DNA from: Siphonodentalium dalli
Taxonomy: Eukaryota; Mollusca; Scaphopoda; Gadilida; Siphonodentaliidae
Assembly (NCBI GenBank): GCA_032622095.1
Contig: CP136067.1
Location: 201,496,181-201,560,180 of the forward strand
Reading direction: 5' to 3'
Length of the DNA stretch: 64,000 bases
In this document: positions 11,281-21,344 of the stretch, one piece after another
Layout: each line of letters begins with the position of its first letter
Position numbering within the stretch: position 1 is the stretch's first letter
Notes under the pieces: model-generated
The model's input: only the letters and a program-made list of their open reading frames with translations
What the model was told of the DNA's origin: nothing
Databases searched by the model: none
Translations under genes and position numbers: made by a program

Positions 11281-14200
11281 ATGTCTGAGGAATTGGCATT
11301 AGGGGACACTAATAATTTACCGGCTGACATATGTGTCATATGTAGTATTGGGTCAGTTGCTGTTTCTGAGAAAGGCATATTAACAACTCTCATTAGTTTC
11401 GGCAAGAAACGTGGTCGGCTAGACTTCGTGCGTTACTTAAATAGTCGCATTAGTGCAAGTCCTATTGGAAATCTGTTGGTACATAGAAAATGCAGACGTG
11501 ATTTTATAGATTCTAAGAGAGGGTTGTGCAGTGCTAGTGGCAATGTTGAGATGTCATCGACAAAAAACTCAGATCTAGCCTGTTACCTTTCAACTACAAA
11601 GATGACTGCTTGATATGTGGATAACATGCCCATTTCGATAAAAAAATCCTCTTAGAACACAAGTTCGAAGTGTCACCACACTTCAACTGCGCGACAAGTT
11701 ATTAGAGTGTTGCGCGAAAAGGGGGGGGATTCGTTGGCTCTTTCTGTCCAAACAAAACTTCATGTTTGTGGTGATCTGGTTGCAGCTGAAGCTATTTACC
11801 GTGACAGTTGTCTCACTCGTTTCATGTTGAAAGCAGATATCAGAGTATCAACGGATACTGTCCGGTCGGAAAACAGACTATGAAATGCAGCAATGGTTTA
11901 AAATGGTCTGTGAGTGGATTGAGTCAGAATCTGGTGCCGAGTTATACACTCTCTATGAACTTCATAGTAAGATGGTAGCATTCTCTGGTGGGTCCGAAGT
12001 ATATTCCATAAAATGGCTAAAGGAGAAGTTACTTGACCACTATGGGACCTACATGGTTTTTGCTGAGATGAATGGTCGAAGCAACGTTGTTTGTTTCAGA
12101 AATATGGCCAGCTTCATAATAAAAGATAAGTGGTACGCCGAGACAAAATGACATTGAGGAAGAAGCTGAGAGGATAGTAATGGCAGCTGTCAAGTTTATC
12201 GGAGCTCAATTGAGTGAGATGGAGTACAGTGTACATCCTTACCCTAGCATGGATGACATTTCTGATGTTGAGCGAGGTAAACGCTTGATTACAGCCCATC
12301 TGCTAACTCTGTTGAAAGTTCTGGTTCCTTCAGAATTGAAGCAGATCAGTATTGGTCAGTCTATTATTCAAGCAGCATGATCACAACTAGTGATATCACC
12401 GAGTTTATTCGGTCTTGGTGTCGAGCTGTACCATATATTTGGGTCCAAAGGGCTTGTAACGGAACAATCACGAATAGGCTTCTCGGTTAATTACGATGAA
12501 GTTGCGTTGTACAGGCAGTCAGTAATCCAGGCCGAAGATGACGACAGTGTTCTTGCTTCATATTTCACAGGGGCGTCCACACAGTGGGTTGCAGATAACG
12601 TGGACCATAATGTTGCAACACTAGATGGTCACGGGACATTTCATGGAATGGGAATAATTGCTGTATGTACTCCACGCGATGATTCCCCACCACAACAAAT
12701 ATCCAAGGTTGATGATATGGTGAAAGGCAATGGAGTGCCTATTCACCAATACATGAGTTGTCCCGAAAAGTGACTTTCAATAGTCACATACAAGCCTCTG
12801 CTCCAGCTACAGTTCGTACATACATTTCCCCCAGATATCAATTCAGATTTGCTCTGGCATGCAGGGCGGCGTTTCAGTAACGCAAGTAAACCTAGACCCA
12901 ATTGTTCGGGTTATATGGAACATATATATTCCGAGTGCCCAAACAGCCCGTCCAATAAATCGGAAGTGTTGTTTTTGCCTATCATTGATTTCCATCCGTC
13001 TGACGAGTCCTGTATTTATTCGACATTCCTTTTCATACAGAATCAGGATATTAAACAAAGTATTTCAACCCCATGCTTGACATTTGATTAGCCACTGTGG
13101 TTAAAGGCAGTATACATAATTGCATCAAAGTCAATGAATGTCGTTTGCCGACTCGGGGGGATTCCACGTAATGATGTGCTTTCTTGGACGCATTGGTTCC
13201 ACGATGAAGGGATCTGGTTTGGAATAGGCAATGGAAACAATATATGGTCCTAATGCAGTACAACATATGATAAGTGGAAAGCAATCTCAACAGCTATTCG
13301 TGGCCATATGCTAGTAGAGGCAGCTGTTTGTAACAAGTTAACATCGGCTGTCGTCGAATCACCCGATAGAGTATTGCTTGACATAACGGATACAGAATCA
13401 GCTGGCGAAATTATAAACGCTGTCGACAACGAAACTGGTCTTCTGTCTGACACTGACAACGTTTTGGAAACACTTGATCCACATGTTGGACAGATATCAA
13501 AACTGACAATATCAGACACCAGATGGGAAAGAGGTTATTGTGGCGCCGATGACACTGATTTGTTAGTCCTGCTCGTGTACCATTGGAATGAAGACATGGC
13601 AGATATATACTTCTTTTCAAATGCACGGAAGACAGTCAACAGTGGTGTAGCTATCTGGAAAATCGAAGATATTGTGCTGAAAGCGGAAAATCAAAACGAC
13701 AAACATTCTCTTTATTCATGCCTGGACTGGATGCGGCACAACATCAGCGACATACGGGCAAGGTAAAACAAGCATGCTTAAGACAATAGAGTCGCCCGAA
13801 ATACAACAAATGGCGAGTGTCATTAACAACATGTATACAGCTGACGAAAAACTCGTTGGCGGTGTTGGTGTGAAAATGTTTCAGATGATTTAAGCTGGCA
13901 GAAAGGATGACACGCTGAATTGTTTGAGGAAAGTCATGGAGGTGATTTCCTCGGCCAGAGGATTATTGGATCCGCACTCCGCAGATATGACCACCGACGG
14001 AACGGGCAGCATATTTCCATAGCCTAAGAGTTCACATGCAGGTTATGATATGGACATCTATGGGGGACACACATAATTTATGTACCCAACAGTATGGGGT
14101 GGAAAACCCAAGGGACACAATTAGTTCCAGTCATGACAGACCTAGAAGCTGCACCCGATTCATTGCTAAAATGTGTCCGTTGCAAGTGCAAGCTAGTGAG

Positions 14201-14333
14201 TAGGAATCCTTGTGAATATAACTCATGTTTATGTAGAAAAAGTGGACTAAACTGTGTTGTAGCCTGTTGTGACTGTCGTGGTGATGGCTGTAAAAATTCA
14301 GAGGCAATTCTCATTGGTGAGACTGAGAGCTGA
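11281..14333 (+). pseudogene. decayed transposase-like gene (CXC-type C-terminus, possible Academ relative)
   Basis: One ancestral frame is broken by frameshifts and stops into pieces at 11281-11613, 11614-11880, 11885-12151, 12180-12380, 12390-12773, about 12850-13300, 13308-13766 and 14094-14333. Motifs in order: DICVICSIG...VHRKCRRDF (Cys/His module), FNYKDDCLICG, DLVAAEAIYRDSC, YSIKWLKEKLLDHYG, SELKQISIGQSIIQAA, DNVDHNVATLDGHGTFHGMG, LPIIDFHPSDESCIYST, TPCLTFD, a frameshifted KGSGLE / YGPNAVQHMISGK segment, ADDTDLLVLLVYH and a C-terminal Cys cluster CVRCKC...CLCRKSGLNC...CCDCRGDGCKNS. I recognise the same order in many uncharacterised invertebrate proteins. ADDTDLLVLL suggests a PIN/XPG-like nuclease fold and the Cys tail a CXC-like zinc-binding domain; both are inferences. 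It is not translatable as a whole. Confidence 0.82.
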
Positions 14334-14504
14334 AAGTGGAACACCAATATGACAAAACATTACTTTCTCTAAATGTTGGTCCCTACTATGACACCCATCT
14401 TGGATTATGAAGGTCACGCTGTAACACATGTGTGTATGAACTGTTGTTCTTATTAGCAAAATACATCAGATATTATTCTATGAGTAGTTATACCAGGTTC
14501 AAAG

Positions 14505-15032
14505 GTCGAGTTGATAATGTTTTGCCTTTTCCGACTATATACATTGTATATATTATAATATCGGGGTTTCTCTGTCATATTCACAACATAACCAATTCTT
14601 TTCTATAAACATGTCTCTATAATGACTTAAAAGTATTACGCATACCTCATAGTTAATCAATAAATAGTTAGTGTTATATTTTAAGTGTTTTTATATTTCC
14701 ATTTTTTTACCGGAAATTTCATTTTTTGGGGGTAGGGTTAATAATTTTCAGATATTGGTGCTCTATTATTAATTAAATTATACACATTTCATACTGTTGT
14801 ATTCGGGACATGCATTTGCACATTTTAATACCATTTGCGACAAAAAATATGCAAATTACTCAAAGATATTTTTGAAAAAGAAAAACTTTTTTCCGCAAGT
14901 GAATGATAATTTCGTAAAAGAAAATAAAAATTGGGCTGAAATTTTCGTCAATATTGAGTAATATATAAAGGGTAATATACACTCGAGGTAATACTAGTAC
15001 CAATTATAGTTATCTATTAATGTCATATTGGT
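14505..15032. repeat. right terminal inverted repeat of the 4.9-kb transposon
   Basis: Reverse-complement partner of 10138-10665. The outer end reads ...GACATTAATAGAT and GGTC on the reverse complement. The copy is uninterrupted. Confidence 0.86.
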
Positions 15033-16980
15033 CTTGACAATTTCAGCCGTTACCATACAGTCAGAATAGTCCCGAACAGGGGAGTGGCGACATGAGCGAA
15101 ACATACAGGGACGTGACTGAAGGGTTTTTTTTGGGGGTCGGGGTGTTCAACTTATAATTTCCATTTGCACCCCACTAAATTCACTAAACTCCAGATACAA
15201 TTGAATATCTCCTCTTTAAGTTTGCAATATTCTAATTGATACATTTATATACCTCATTGTCAGAATCAGTTAGAAAGTACGAACCTAACGTATTAACCTA
15301 GGTATGGCGGGGGTGGAATGTCTTGAACTGAACGTAATTTCAGTGTAATATATTGACTTAAAATTGAACAATATATAGTTGGTTCTTGATCTGAAAACAA
15401 AATATTTTACATTATACATTGATTGGAAAGGACCCCGGTGGTCCCGTCCGTAGAATGCTCAGTGCATTATGCCGACATATGCCGTCTAGCGCTGACGAAG
15501 CTGGTTCTAATACCGACAAGCGCGAATTCGCGATCCACGTTAAGTGAAGATAATCTGATTCGTGTATCTGGGCAATTTTGTCGGTTGCATTCCGGGGTCG
15601 GTGGTTTCTACACACAGCGGAGTGATTTATCGGTGAAATTTACTCTCTGCGTATACTTTTTTCCCACCCTAAAACTGACAACGTCGTGGCATCCGCATAA
15701 TGGAGAGAAATCCACACCTGCCCCGTGATCCCCCGTCTAACCGAGACGGCATACATGTACCGCTATACAATACGGAGATAAGCCATTTCCACGTGCTCAG
15801 GTTTGGCGACACTAACACCCCAATCTCGATGAAGCTTTTGTCCATAGATTGTCGTTGATTGTCGATGATTGTACAATAATCCGCTTATCCCTGCTTGGGA
15901 CCAGGTGGTTTCGCGAGACCAAGTCCTGACTATTAGGGTGGTCTAGACCAGAGACCAGAATTCAGCCGTTGGGGCAACACCCGGATGGACCTTCAATGCA
16001 TATGTGTCCTTTCCTGTTCGCTTATCCGGGAACCCTTCCAAATATCTTAGTGTGGTCGATTATTGATGAGAGATTATCACCCTTGGATCCATTTTAATAT
16101 CTGGGTCATCTCTTGAATATTAAATGCTATATCTGATCATATTGGGTGTATATTGGTATACAGAAATGTAACTTTTGAACAGGGGATAGATTCAAAAAGG
16201 AACATTATGTTATTAAATTGCCAAGTACCACTGACATTACCGGACAAATAACGAGTGTTTCCCCATAACAATAAGCCTAAAAAGAAAAAAAAGAGTGACC
16301 ACTTATTTAAGATTCTTCATATGCTATCGTCTGACATCAAATGTTATAATCCGATCATCATTTTCAAACCATACCTCTATAAAAAAATATTTTTTCGCGA
16401 GACAATGAAACCCCAATCAACAATATATCACTGCACATTAGCACAAACAATATGTGTGTACAGCATGAGCCAACCATCCATATAAATTCTATAGATTTGA
16501 AGGAGTTTTATGGAGCAAACTAATTAAAGTCACTTTAGAACCGTAAAAGTGTCCGTTGAAATGCATGTATGATTCCTATGCGTTCTTGTGTCAACTGGGT
16601 AATAACAGTTCCAGTTAGCTCAACTATTTACAGAAATATTAGGCACTTAATGTCCCTGAAAATACACAAAGAAAACCGTCCTACTGACAACTCTTATATC
16701 TAAACACTAAACGCTGGTCCTACCGATAACTAACAACCAACTAAATGGTGTTCCGCGCCGGCTTGCAGCTATTAATTTTACCGCCTGCAGCTATCGAAAT
16801 ACCCGGCGTGATCAAGAACTTTCGAAAGAATATAATAAATATTGCACGGCTTGTCGTTGACTATGCCAAAATAGAGGTTCGTAATTCTTTTCTTCGGATA
16901 TATAGTCCATTATATAAGTACAGCGCTTATGGTGTCGTGTGGGGCTTTGCGCAGACGACCTCAAAGTACAAGTATTAGCT
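15033..16980. other. intron 1 of gene B, right part: no gene seen
   Basis: No convincing coding sequence. About 15900-15975 is an inverted diverged copy of 8430-8490 (GGTCTAGACCAGAGACC...). Open frames at 15423-15728 and 16745-16978 are short and match nothing I recognise. Confidence 0.55.
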
Positions 16981-16987
16981 TACTTAC

Positions 16988-17291
16988 CAACACCATCCAC
17001 CATAAACACAACACTGTCCTCTGTGTTACCAGTGTCAGTACTGAATAATATCAGCGGCAACTCATAGAAATAACAAGTCTCCTCTCCTCGATTGTGAATG
17101 AACGACACGCACCCGTTTCTCATACATTGTCCGGCGCACCAATAGTCACTGGCCACGTATTTTATCTCTTCATAAAATCCGGGTATATAAGCTCCATACA
17201 GTGCTGGGATCTGCTTAAATTTCCCGGACAATGCTCTCCCAGCGTCAGTGAAGAACAGCAATACGAACGCGATATGCACATTGTAATTCAT
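16988..17291 (-). CDS. lectin-like gene B, exon 1 (signal peptide and PAN/Apple-like module)
   Basis: Starts at ATG 17289-17291 and ends at donor GTAAGTA (16981-16987) after one base of a split codon (phase 1). The 101 codons give a hydrophobic leader (HIAFVLLFFTDAGRALS), then a Cys-patterned module WCAGQCMRNGCVSFIHNRG...TCYFYE. This C-x3-C-x3-(G)C-xxF...C-Y spacing is the core of PAN/Apple domains, which mediate protein or carbohydrate contacts outside the cell. The paralogue at 44674-44989 shares the leader length, the LYGxxxPGF block and the Cys pattern. The next exon in phase and orientation is 2704-2898, about 14 kb downstream. Predicted product: a small secreted PAN-CTLD protein, possibly a pattern-recognition or adhesion lectin; that role is inferred from domain type. 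Confidence 0.85.
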
Positions 17292-17870
17292 TGTTGTTGG
17301 TAAGAATAAGTCATTTAAAAATCAGTGAGATAAGACGTGGTTCCTGACCTTTCACAAAATACCTCTGGAATGATCCACCCTTATTGTAGCGCAATACTCT
17401 TCCGTTATGGAGGATAATAAAGATATACTATGCACAAATATGAACACAACCAAGCTGTGTAACAAGGGGAATGTGTGTTCAAGTTAAAAGACGACCAGCG
17501 TGTGTGGGTTCTTTGCCGCCAGCCCACGCGAGTATGGCTTTGTGTTCAGTCATGTCACGTGTGCGCTTTGTGTTCAGTCAGGTCACGGATGTGATTTGTC
17601 CGACCTCGCCGTCCCAATGTCCCACTATTGTGTTTCCAAATTAATTATTGGCACCGGATGTAAAAAGCAGGATGTGACGTCAAATCGCAAAGGACGCACA
17701 GGATAAAACAGAATCTTTCGCTGGTACACAAGGCCATAAATCAATTCACGCTTCTTTGTTTCTCTCATAAAGATTTGCTTCTCAGTCCCTTAAAACCGCG
17801 GGCATTGATTTAGATGCTTACTTCCAAGCGACAGGATTGATTTGTTAAACTGACGAACAGCTGGAAACTC
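17292..17870 (-). promoter_or_regulatory. upstream flank of gene B, homologous to gene A upstream flank
   Basis: The block at about 17620-17790 (CCACTATTGT...CGGATGTAAAA...CAGGATG...AAATCAAT...GATAAAGATTT-like) aligns with 45460-45650 upstream of gene A exon 1, so the duplication included 5' flanking DNA. A full CRE/ATF palindrome TGACGTCA is at 17675-17682, absent from the matching place in gene A. No clear TATA box was seen. Confidence 0.5.
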
Positions 17871-17879
17871 ATGCCTGAC

Positions 17880-18410
17880 TCAACACAAGTTGGACATTTC
17901 ATACAAATAATAGCTTGAAATTGTTTTCACAGTTTGATTTCCCAACTGTTTCAAGTAATTAATTGAATTTGTTGTACATAGAACAACAGTTGCCAACAGT
18001 AGCATATTTCCTGCCATTAGTAAACAATTGGCCATCAGTTGCAAACATGTTAACCTTAGGGTGTCAGATTTTAAATTTCTAACAGTTGTAAAGTTGAGGA
18101 TCCAGTTGGACAAATTCCAACACAAATGTAATTATTGGAAATATAATTTGTATTGCCACCCCCACCCCCCAAGGATAACAATTAGCCAAAGTCCCTGCTC
18201 AAACTAATTGTTACCATCCCCAATGGATACCCTCTAGCCAAAGTCCATATCCACATTAATTGTTACCACCCCCAAAGGATACCCTCTATCCAAAGTCCTA
18301 TCCACGTGGTATTCGATTCCCCGACTAGATATATGTTCTATACTGAGCTTCACATGATATTCGATTCCCCGACTTGTTATATGTGTTATATACGGAGCTT
18401 ACAAATTCAA
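17880..18410. repeat. TTCCAAC-type dispersed repeat followed by short tandem repeats
   Basis: 17880-18130 carries many CCAACTGTT/AACAGTTG/TTCCAAC motifs shared with 53885-54490. 18166-18305 holds a ~60-bp unit repeated about 2.3 times (AATTGTTACCA(C/T)CCCCAA.GGATACCCTCTA). 18310-18410 holds a ~50-bp unit twice (TATTCGATTCCCCGACT). Confidence 0.65.
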
Positions 18411-18422
18411 GGTAAATATTGT

Positions 18423-18953
18423 TAGGCCAATGTATTCGCTTATATAACGTGACCCGCTATATCAAATCCAGTCGTAAGTCGGGATTTTTTTACCCTATGC
18501 CAATGCATTCTCTTATATATGCGAGTCGACCATAGGTCGCCTCGCATATATAAGAGAATGCATTGGCCTAACAATTTTTTTTCATTTTATTAAAATAAAT
18601 GTTTCTTACAATTTTTAGGACATAAAAAAAAACATCCATTACCCTGCAGGGAGCCCCACACATATATAGAAGCATGTAGAAGAGTGTCGTCTGCTCATGT
18701 TTGTCTGGGGCTCTGTATGGGTGAAATTATAAAATTGTTAAAGAATACAAGAAAAAATTATTAAAATTATACAAAATTGTTAGGCCAATGCATTCTCTTA
18801 TATATGCGAGGCGACCTATGGTCGACTCACATATATAAGAGAATGCATTGGCACAGGGTAAAACAAATCCCGACTTACGACTGGATTTGATATGGCGGGT
18901 GACATATGCGAAGACTCGCATATTTTAGAGAATGCATTTTGGCACAGGTGTTT
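18423..18953. repeat. compound foldback element 1 (two self-palindromic hairpins in inverted arms)
   Basis: Long inverted arms (about 18423-18578 and 18775-18953) share AAATCCAGTCGTAAGTCGGG and its complement. Each arm holds a 69-nt palindrome: 18499-18567 and 18784-18852 (GCCAATGCATTCTCTTATAT ... ending TTGGC). A third, damaged hairpin is at about 18902-18943. The spacer carries the 63-nt hairpin at 18651-18713. It lies between the end of gene A and the start of gene B. Related pairs occur at 28467-28700 and 59468-59631. Confidence 0.9.
18651..18713. repeat. 63-nt conserved hairpin motif, copy 1
   Basis: Starts GAGCCCCACACA and ends TGTCTGGGGCTC, an imperfect inverted repeat around a conserved loop region AGAGTGTCGTCTGCTC. 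A copy of exactly the same length is at 28851-28913. Conservation extends into the loop, unlike a simple palindrome. Confidence 0.75.
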
Positions 18954-19080
18954 CGCCAAAATTTCAGGAAGCTCCAGTTATAAGTTAATAACAGAATGAT
19001 ATTCTTTGGTATTTAGGATCCAGTTTATGTCTAATTTTTTAGTTTTCAACATTTTGTTAAAAACAAAACCGGAACCTACA

Positions 19081-19170
19081 ACGCATTACCCCTGTCCACT
19101 TTTAACCCTGACCACATTACCCCTGTCTACCGTGAATTCTGACCATATTACCCATGTCTACTGTTGGGTT
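19081..19170. repeat. about 34-bp tandem repeat, 2.5 copies
   Basis: (C/T)ATTACCC(C/A)TGTC(T/C)AC occurs three times, at about 19083, 19117 and 19147. The rest of 18954-19585 shows no gene. Confidence 0.6.
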
Positions 19171-19585
19171 ATTCGGCCTTGATACTGTTTGTCTCAGTCA
19201 GTAGTGGTGAGGCCTTGTGGCTGAACTAGTGCTAAATAAAATAAATTAAAATCCCGTAATTTTTCAACACTAGCAAACCAACAATATGTTGTTGTTAATT
19301 GGGTTGTGATAACCACCGTTGACACCCTCACTCCCCTTTCCAGAAATACACCGACTAAACTTAAAGTTGTTTTCAGAATTCCAGACCAAAAGTTACAAAA
19401 TCGAATTTAACATCGTGATAACAATTATTCAACTAGATTTATAAATAGCAAATAATATGATTAACAAAGTCATTTTTGTGTCCTTTCATGCATAAAACTA
19501 TTTTAAATAATTGGATGTGTATTTGATGCTGACAAATCAATTATGTGAAACAATATGCACTACATGAACTCAACTAAGACAGGCA

Positions 19586-19792
19586 GGTAAACCAGGGGGG
19601 GTCGGAAAAATTTTCAGGCACTTTTACCTTGCTTGGACCCACCCCCACGTCCAAATTTTTTCAGTCAAAAAACTTGCAGGAAAACAAATTTGAGTTGCGG
19701 AAAAAATTGTTGGTTGGTCCCATCGACCACCCACCCATCCCGGCATACGTGCCCGGAAAAAATTTAAACCCCCCCCCCTGGGTAAACCGGGA
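19586..19792. repeat. short inverted-repeat element, about 207 bp
   Basis: The left end reads GGTAAACCAGGGGG...GGAAAAATTTT; the right end is its approximate complement (GGAAAAAATTT...CCCCCCCTGGGTAAACC). It is MITE-like, just downstream of the gene A polyadenylation signal. Target duplication unresolved. Confidence 0.55.
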
Positions 19793-19825
19793 TAAAGTTC
19801 GACAGACTCTATTTACTGCAATGAC

Positions 19826-19831
19826 TTTATT
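19826..19831 (-). terminator. polyadenylation signal AATAAA of gene A
   Basis: TTTATT on the plus strand, AATAAA on the gene strand, four bases after the TGA stop codon of exon 3. A very short 3' UTR is implied. Confidence 0.7.
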
Positions 19832-19835
19832 GTTT

Positions 19836-20056
19836 TCAGAACATTGATCCTGATTGGCAGACCACCGTGGCCGGACTATAACATGTGTAGTCCTTGAACT
19901 CGTGTTGTGGACTGCTATCCATCCTCACGCAGTGATCTCCAGCTTTCAACATGCTCGCATATGGACTCACATACATGAGTAGTCTCCCATCCCAATGAGT
20001 CCAGGATGCTGCAGCAAGAGCTGTAGGATCATGCTCGCCATCCACCCAAAGATCAG
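19836..20056 (-). CDS. lectin-like gene A, exon 3 (C-terminal half of CTLD, stop codon)
   Basis: Acceptor TTCCACAG at 20057-20064, then 221 nt starting in phase 1 and ending TGA at 19836-19838. It encodes DLWVDGEHDP..., SWTHWDGRLLMY, GDHCVRMDSS, FKDYTCYSPATVVCQSGSMF. This is a textbook second CTLD half: W-DG strand, Cys-x-x-Met, the 'W/FxD..C' block and VVCQ. Its Cys residues pair in the family as DHC-YTC and VVC with QIC of exon 2. No EPN or QPD sugar-binding triplet and no WND are present, so Ca2+-dependent sugar binding is doubtful. Joined to exons 1 and 2 (316+195+221 nt) the frame is continuous, giving 243 residues. AATAAA follows at once. Confidence 0.85.
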
Positions 20057-20289
20057 CTGTGGAATCATAAAAACATGATCCAATATAATAGTTACTATAG
20101 ATTCCTAAATGGAATTATCTATTTGAATCATCTAGAAACGTTATGATGGGGCTAATCCAGAGACGCGGATACAGGTGTTTCCCTACACCCTGCCAACTGA
20201 TCAAATTTGCAGTTGCAAATATATTATACATGTACATCGATACAAGACATTTAAATTTACAAAGGCATTTATGCTTGATAGGACTGTGT

Positions 20290-21024
20290 TAGTGCAGCGG
20301 CGAAATCGAAAAAGAGTTCTAGTTTTCGAGATACCCCTACCCAAGGTAGAACAAGTTGATACCAACTTTTTTTGAAGAAGAAATATATATTGTTCACGAA
20401 AATGACAGTGAAAAATAACGGAATTGGTGGTGGCTTATGACAAACTGACGATGAACGATACCCACTAGTCACTTTTCCATAAATTAACGATTTTTGGTCA
20501 AGTGAGCCATGTGGCTAAATCCTAAAGTATTTGCCAACATTGTTGGCCTTAAAATTACAGCATCATAACATAGTTCAATTTTATAGGAAAAAAGTGTTGG
20601 TTAATTTGGATTTTCCTGCTATTTGGAACTGAAACATTTATTTTCTGCTGAAAAATCTCTCTTTTTTTACAGAAATATTTTCTTTCAAACATTATCATTC
20701 AAACGAATATTGTAATAACGCCCAAATATGTAATGCAAATGGGGAAGTAGTTATCTAACAAGCATATGGAAAAAGACGTTAACCGAAAGTTTGAACCGTT
20801 TGCGAGATATTTTATTTTAGCTACACCTCCCCAAACACGTTTTTGGTCGAAAACTTACATATTTTTTATAACAACTTTATCAAATTTCCCAACTGATCAT
20901 AATGGGACCCAATATGACTCGTATGCTGAACATTGGGCTCGGAGACATTGTTTAAGTGATTAAAGGCGTGTTTAGTTTTCAAGACCACCAGTTACAACAA
21001 CAATAACACATTTTATTGATAACA
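20290..21024. repeat. left long inverted repeat of the 6-kb element
   Basis: Partner of 25641-26340 with many substitutions and small indels. The outermost TAGTGCAGCG matches exactly. Confidence 0.85.
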
Positions 21025-21344
21025 TGCAGTTAAGATAAACATGCATCGACGTCGACATGGTAGGACTAAAATATTTGTTTTAAACAGCATCTGACACACA
21101 ATTTATACATACAGTTTCACAATTATAAAAACAAATCACTTTTGTTGACAAAGTTATTGTTAGTTTCCCTCTAAGTAATAAGAAATATAGAATATAAATA
21201 TTATGTTCAAATGAATCCCCACTATAGTCTCACAAATATGGCAGTTCTCTCAGTTTAATATACCGGTATATCTAAATCAAAAGCAAAATATTATGATATG
21301 TAGCTGAGAGAACGTTGTCATATATTCGTTGGGCGTTAAGGACT

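Larger units (their letters stand above)
10138..15032 (+). mobile_element. 4.9-kb DNA transposon with about 530-bp terminal inverted repeats
   Basis: Long inverted repeats bracket one decayed plus-strand gene (11281-14333). Outer ends begin (T/G)ACCAA, and similarity fades outside about 10138 and 15032; no target duplication is resolved. The gene resembles a widespread, poorly characterised invertebrate family with an N-terminal Cys/His module, a central DNVDHNVATLDGHGTFHGMG block, an ADDTDLLVLL block and a Cys-rich C-terminus. From memory, an XPG-nuclease-like region and a Cys-rich finger are features of Academ transposases, so Academ is a candidate, not a firm call. The element sits in the first intron of gene B and is certainly inactive. 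Confidence 0.85.

Noticed and set aside
10138-15032. Target-site duplication at the element ends
   Set aside because: Several alignments of the outer flanks were tried, and none gave a convincing direct repeat; ends are too diverged.
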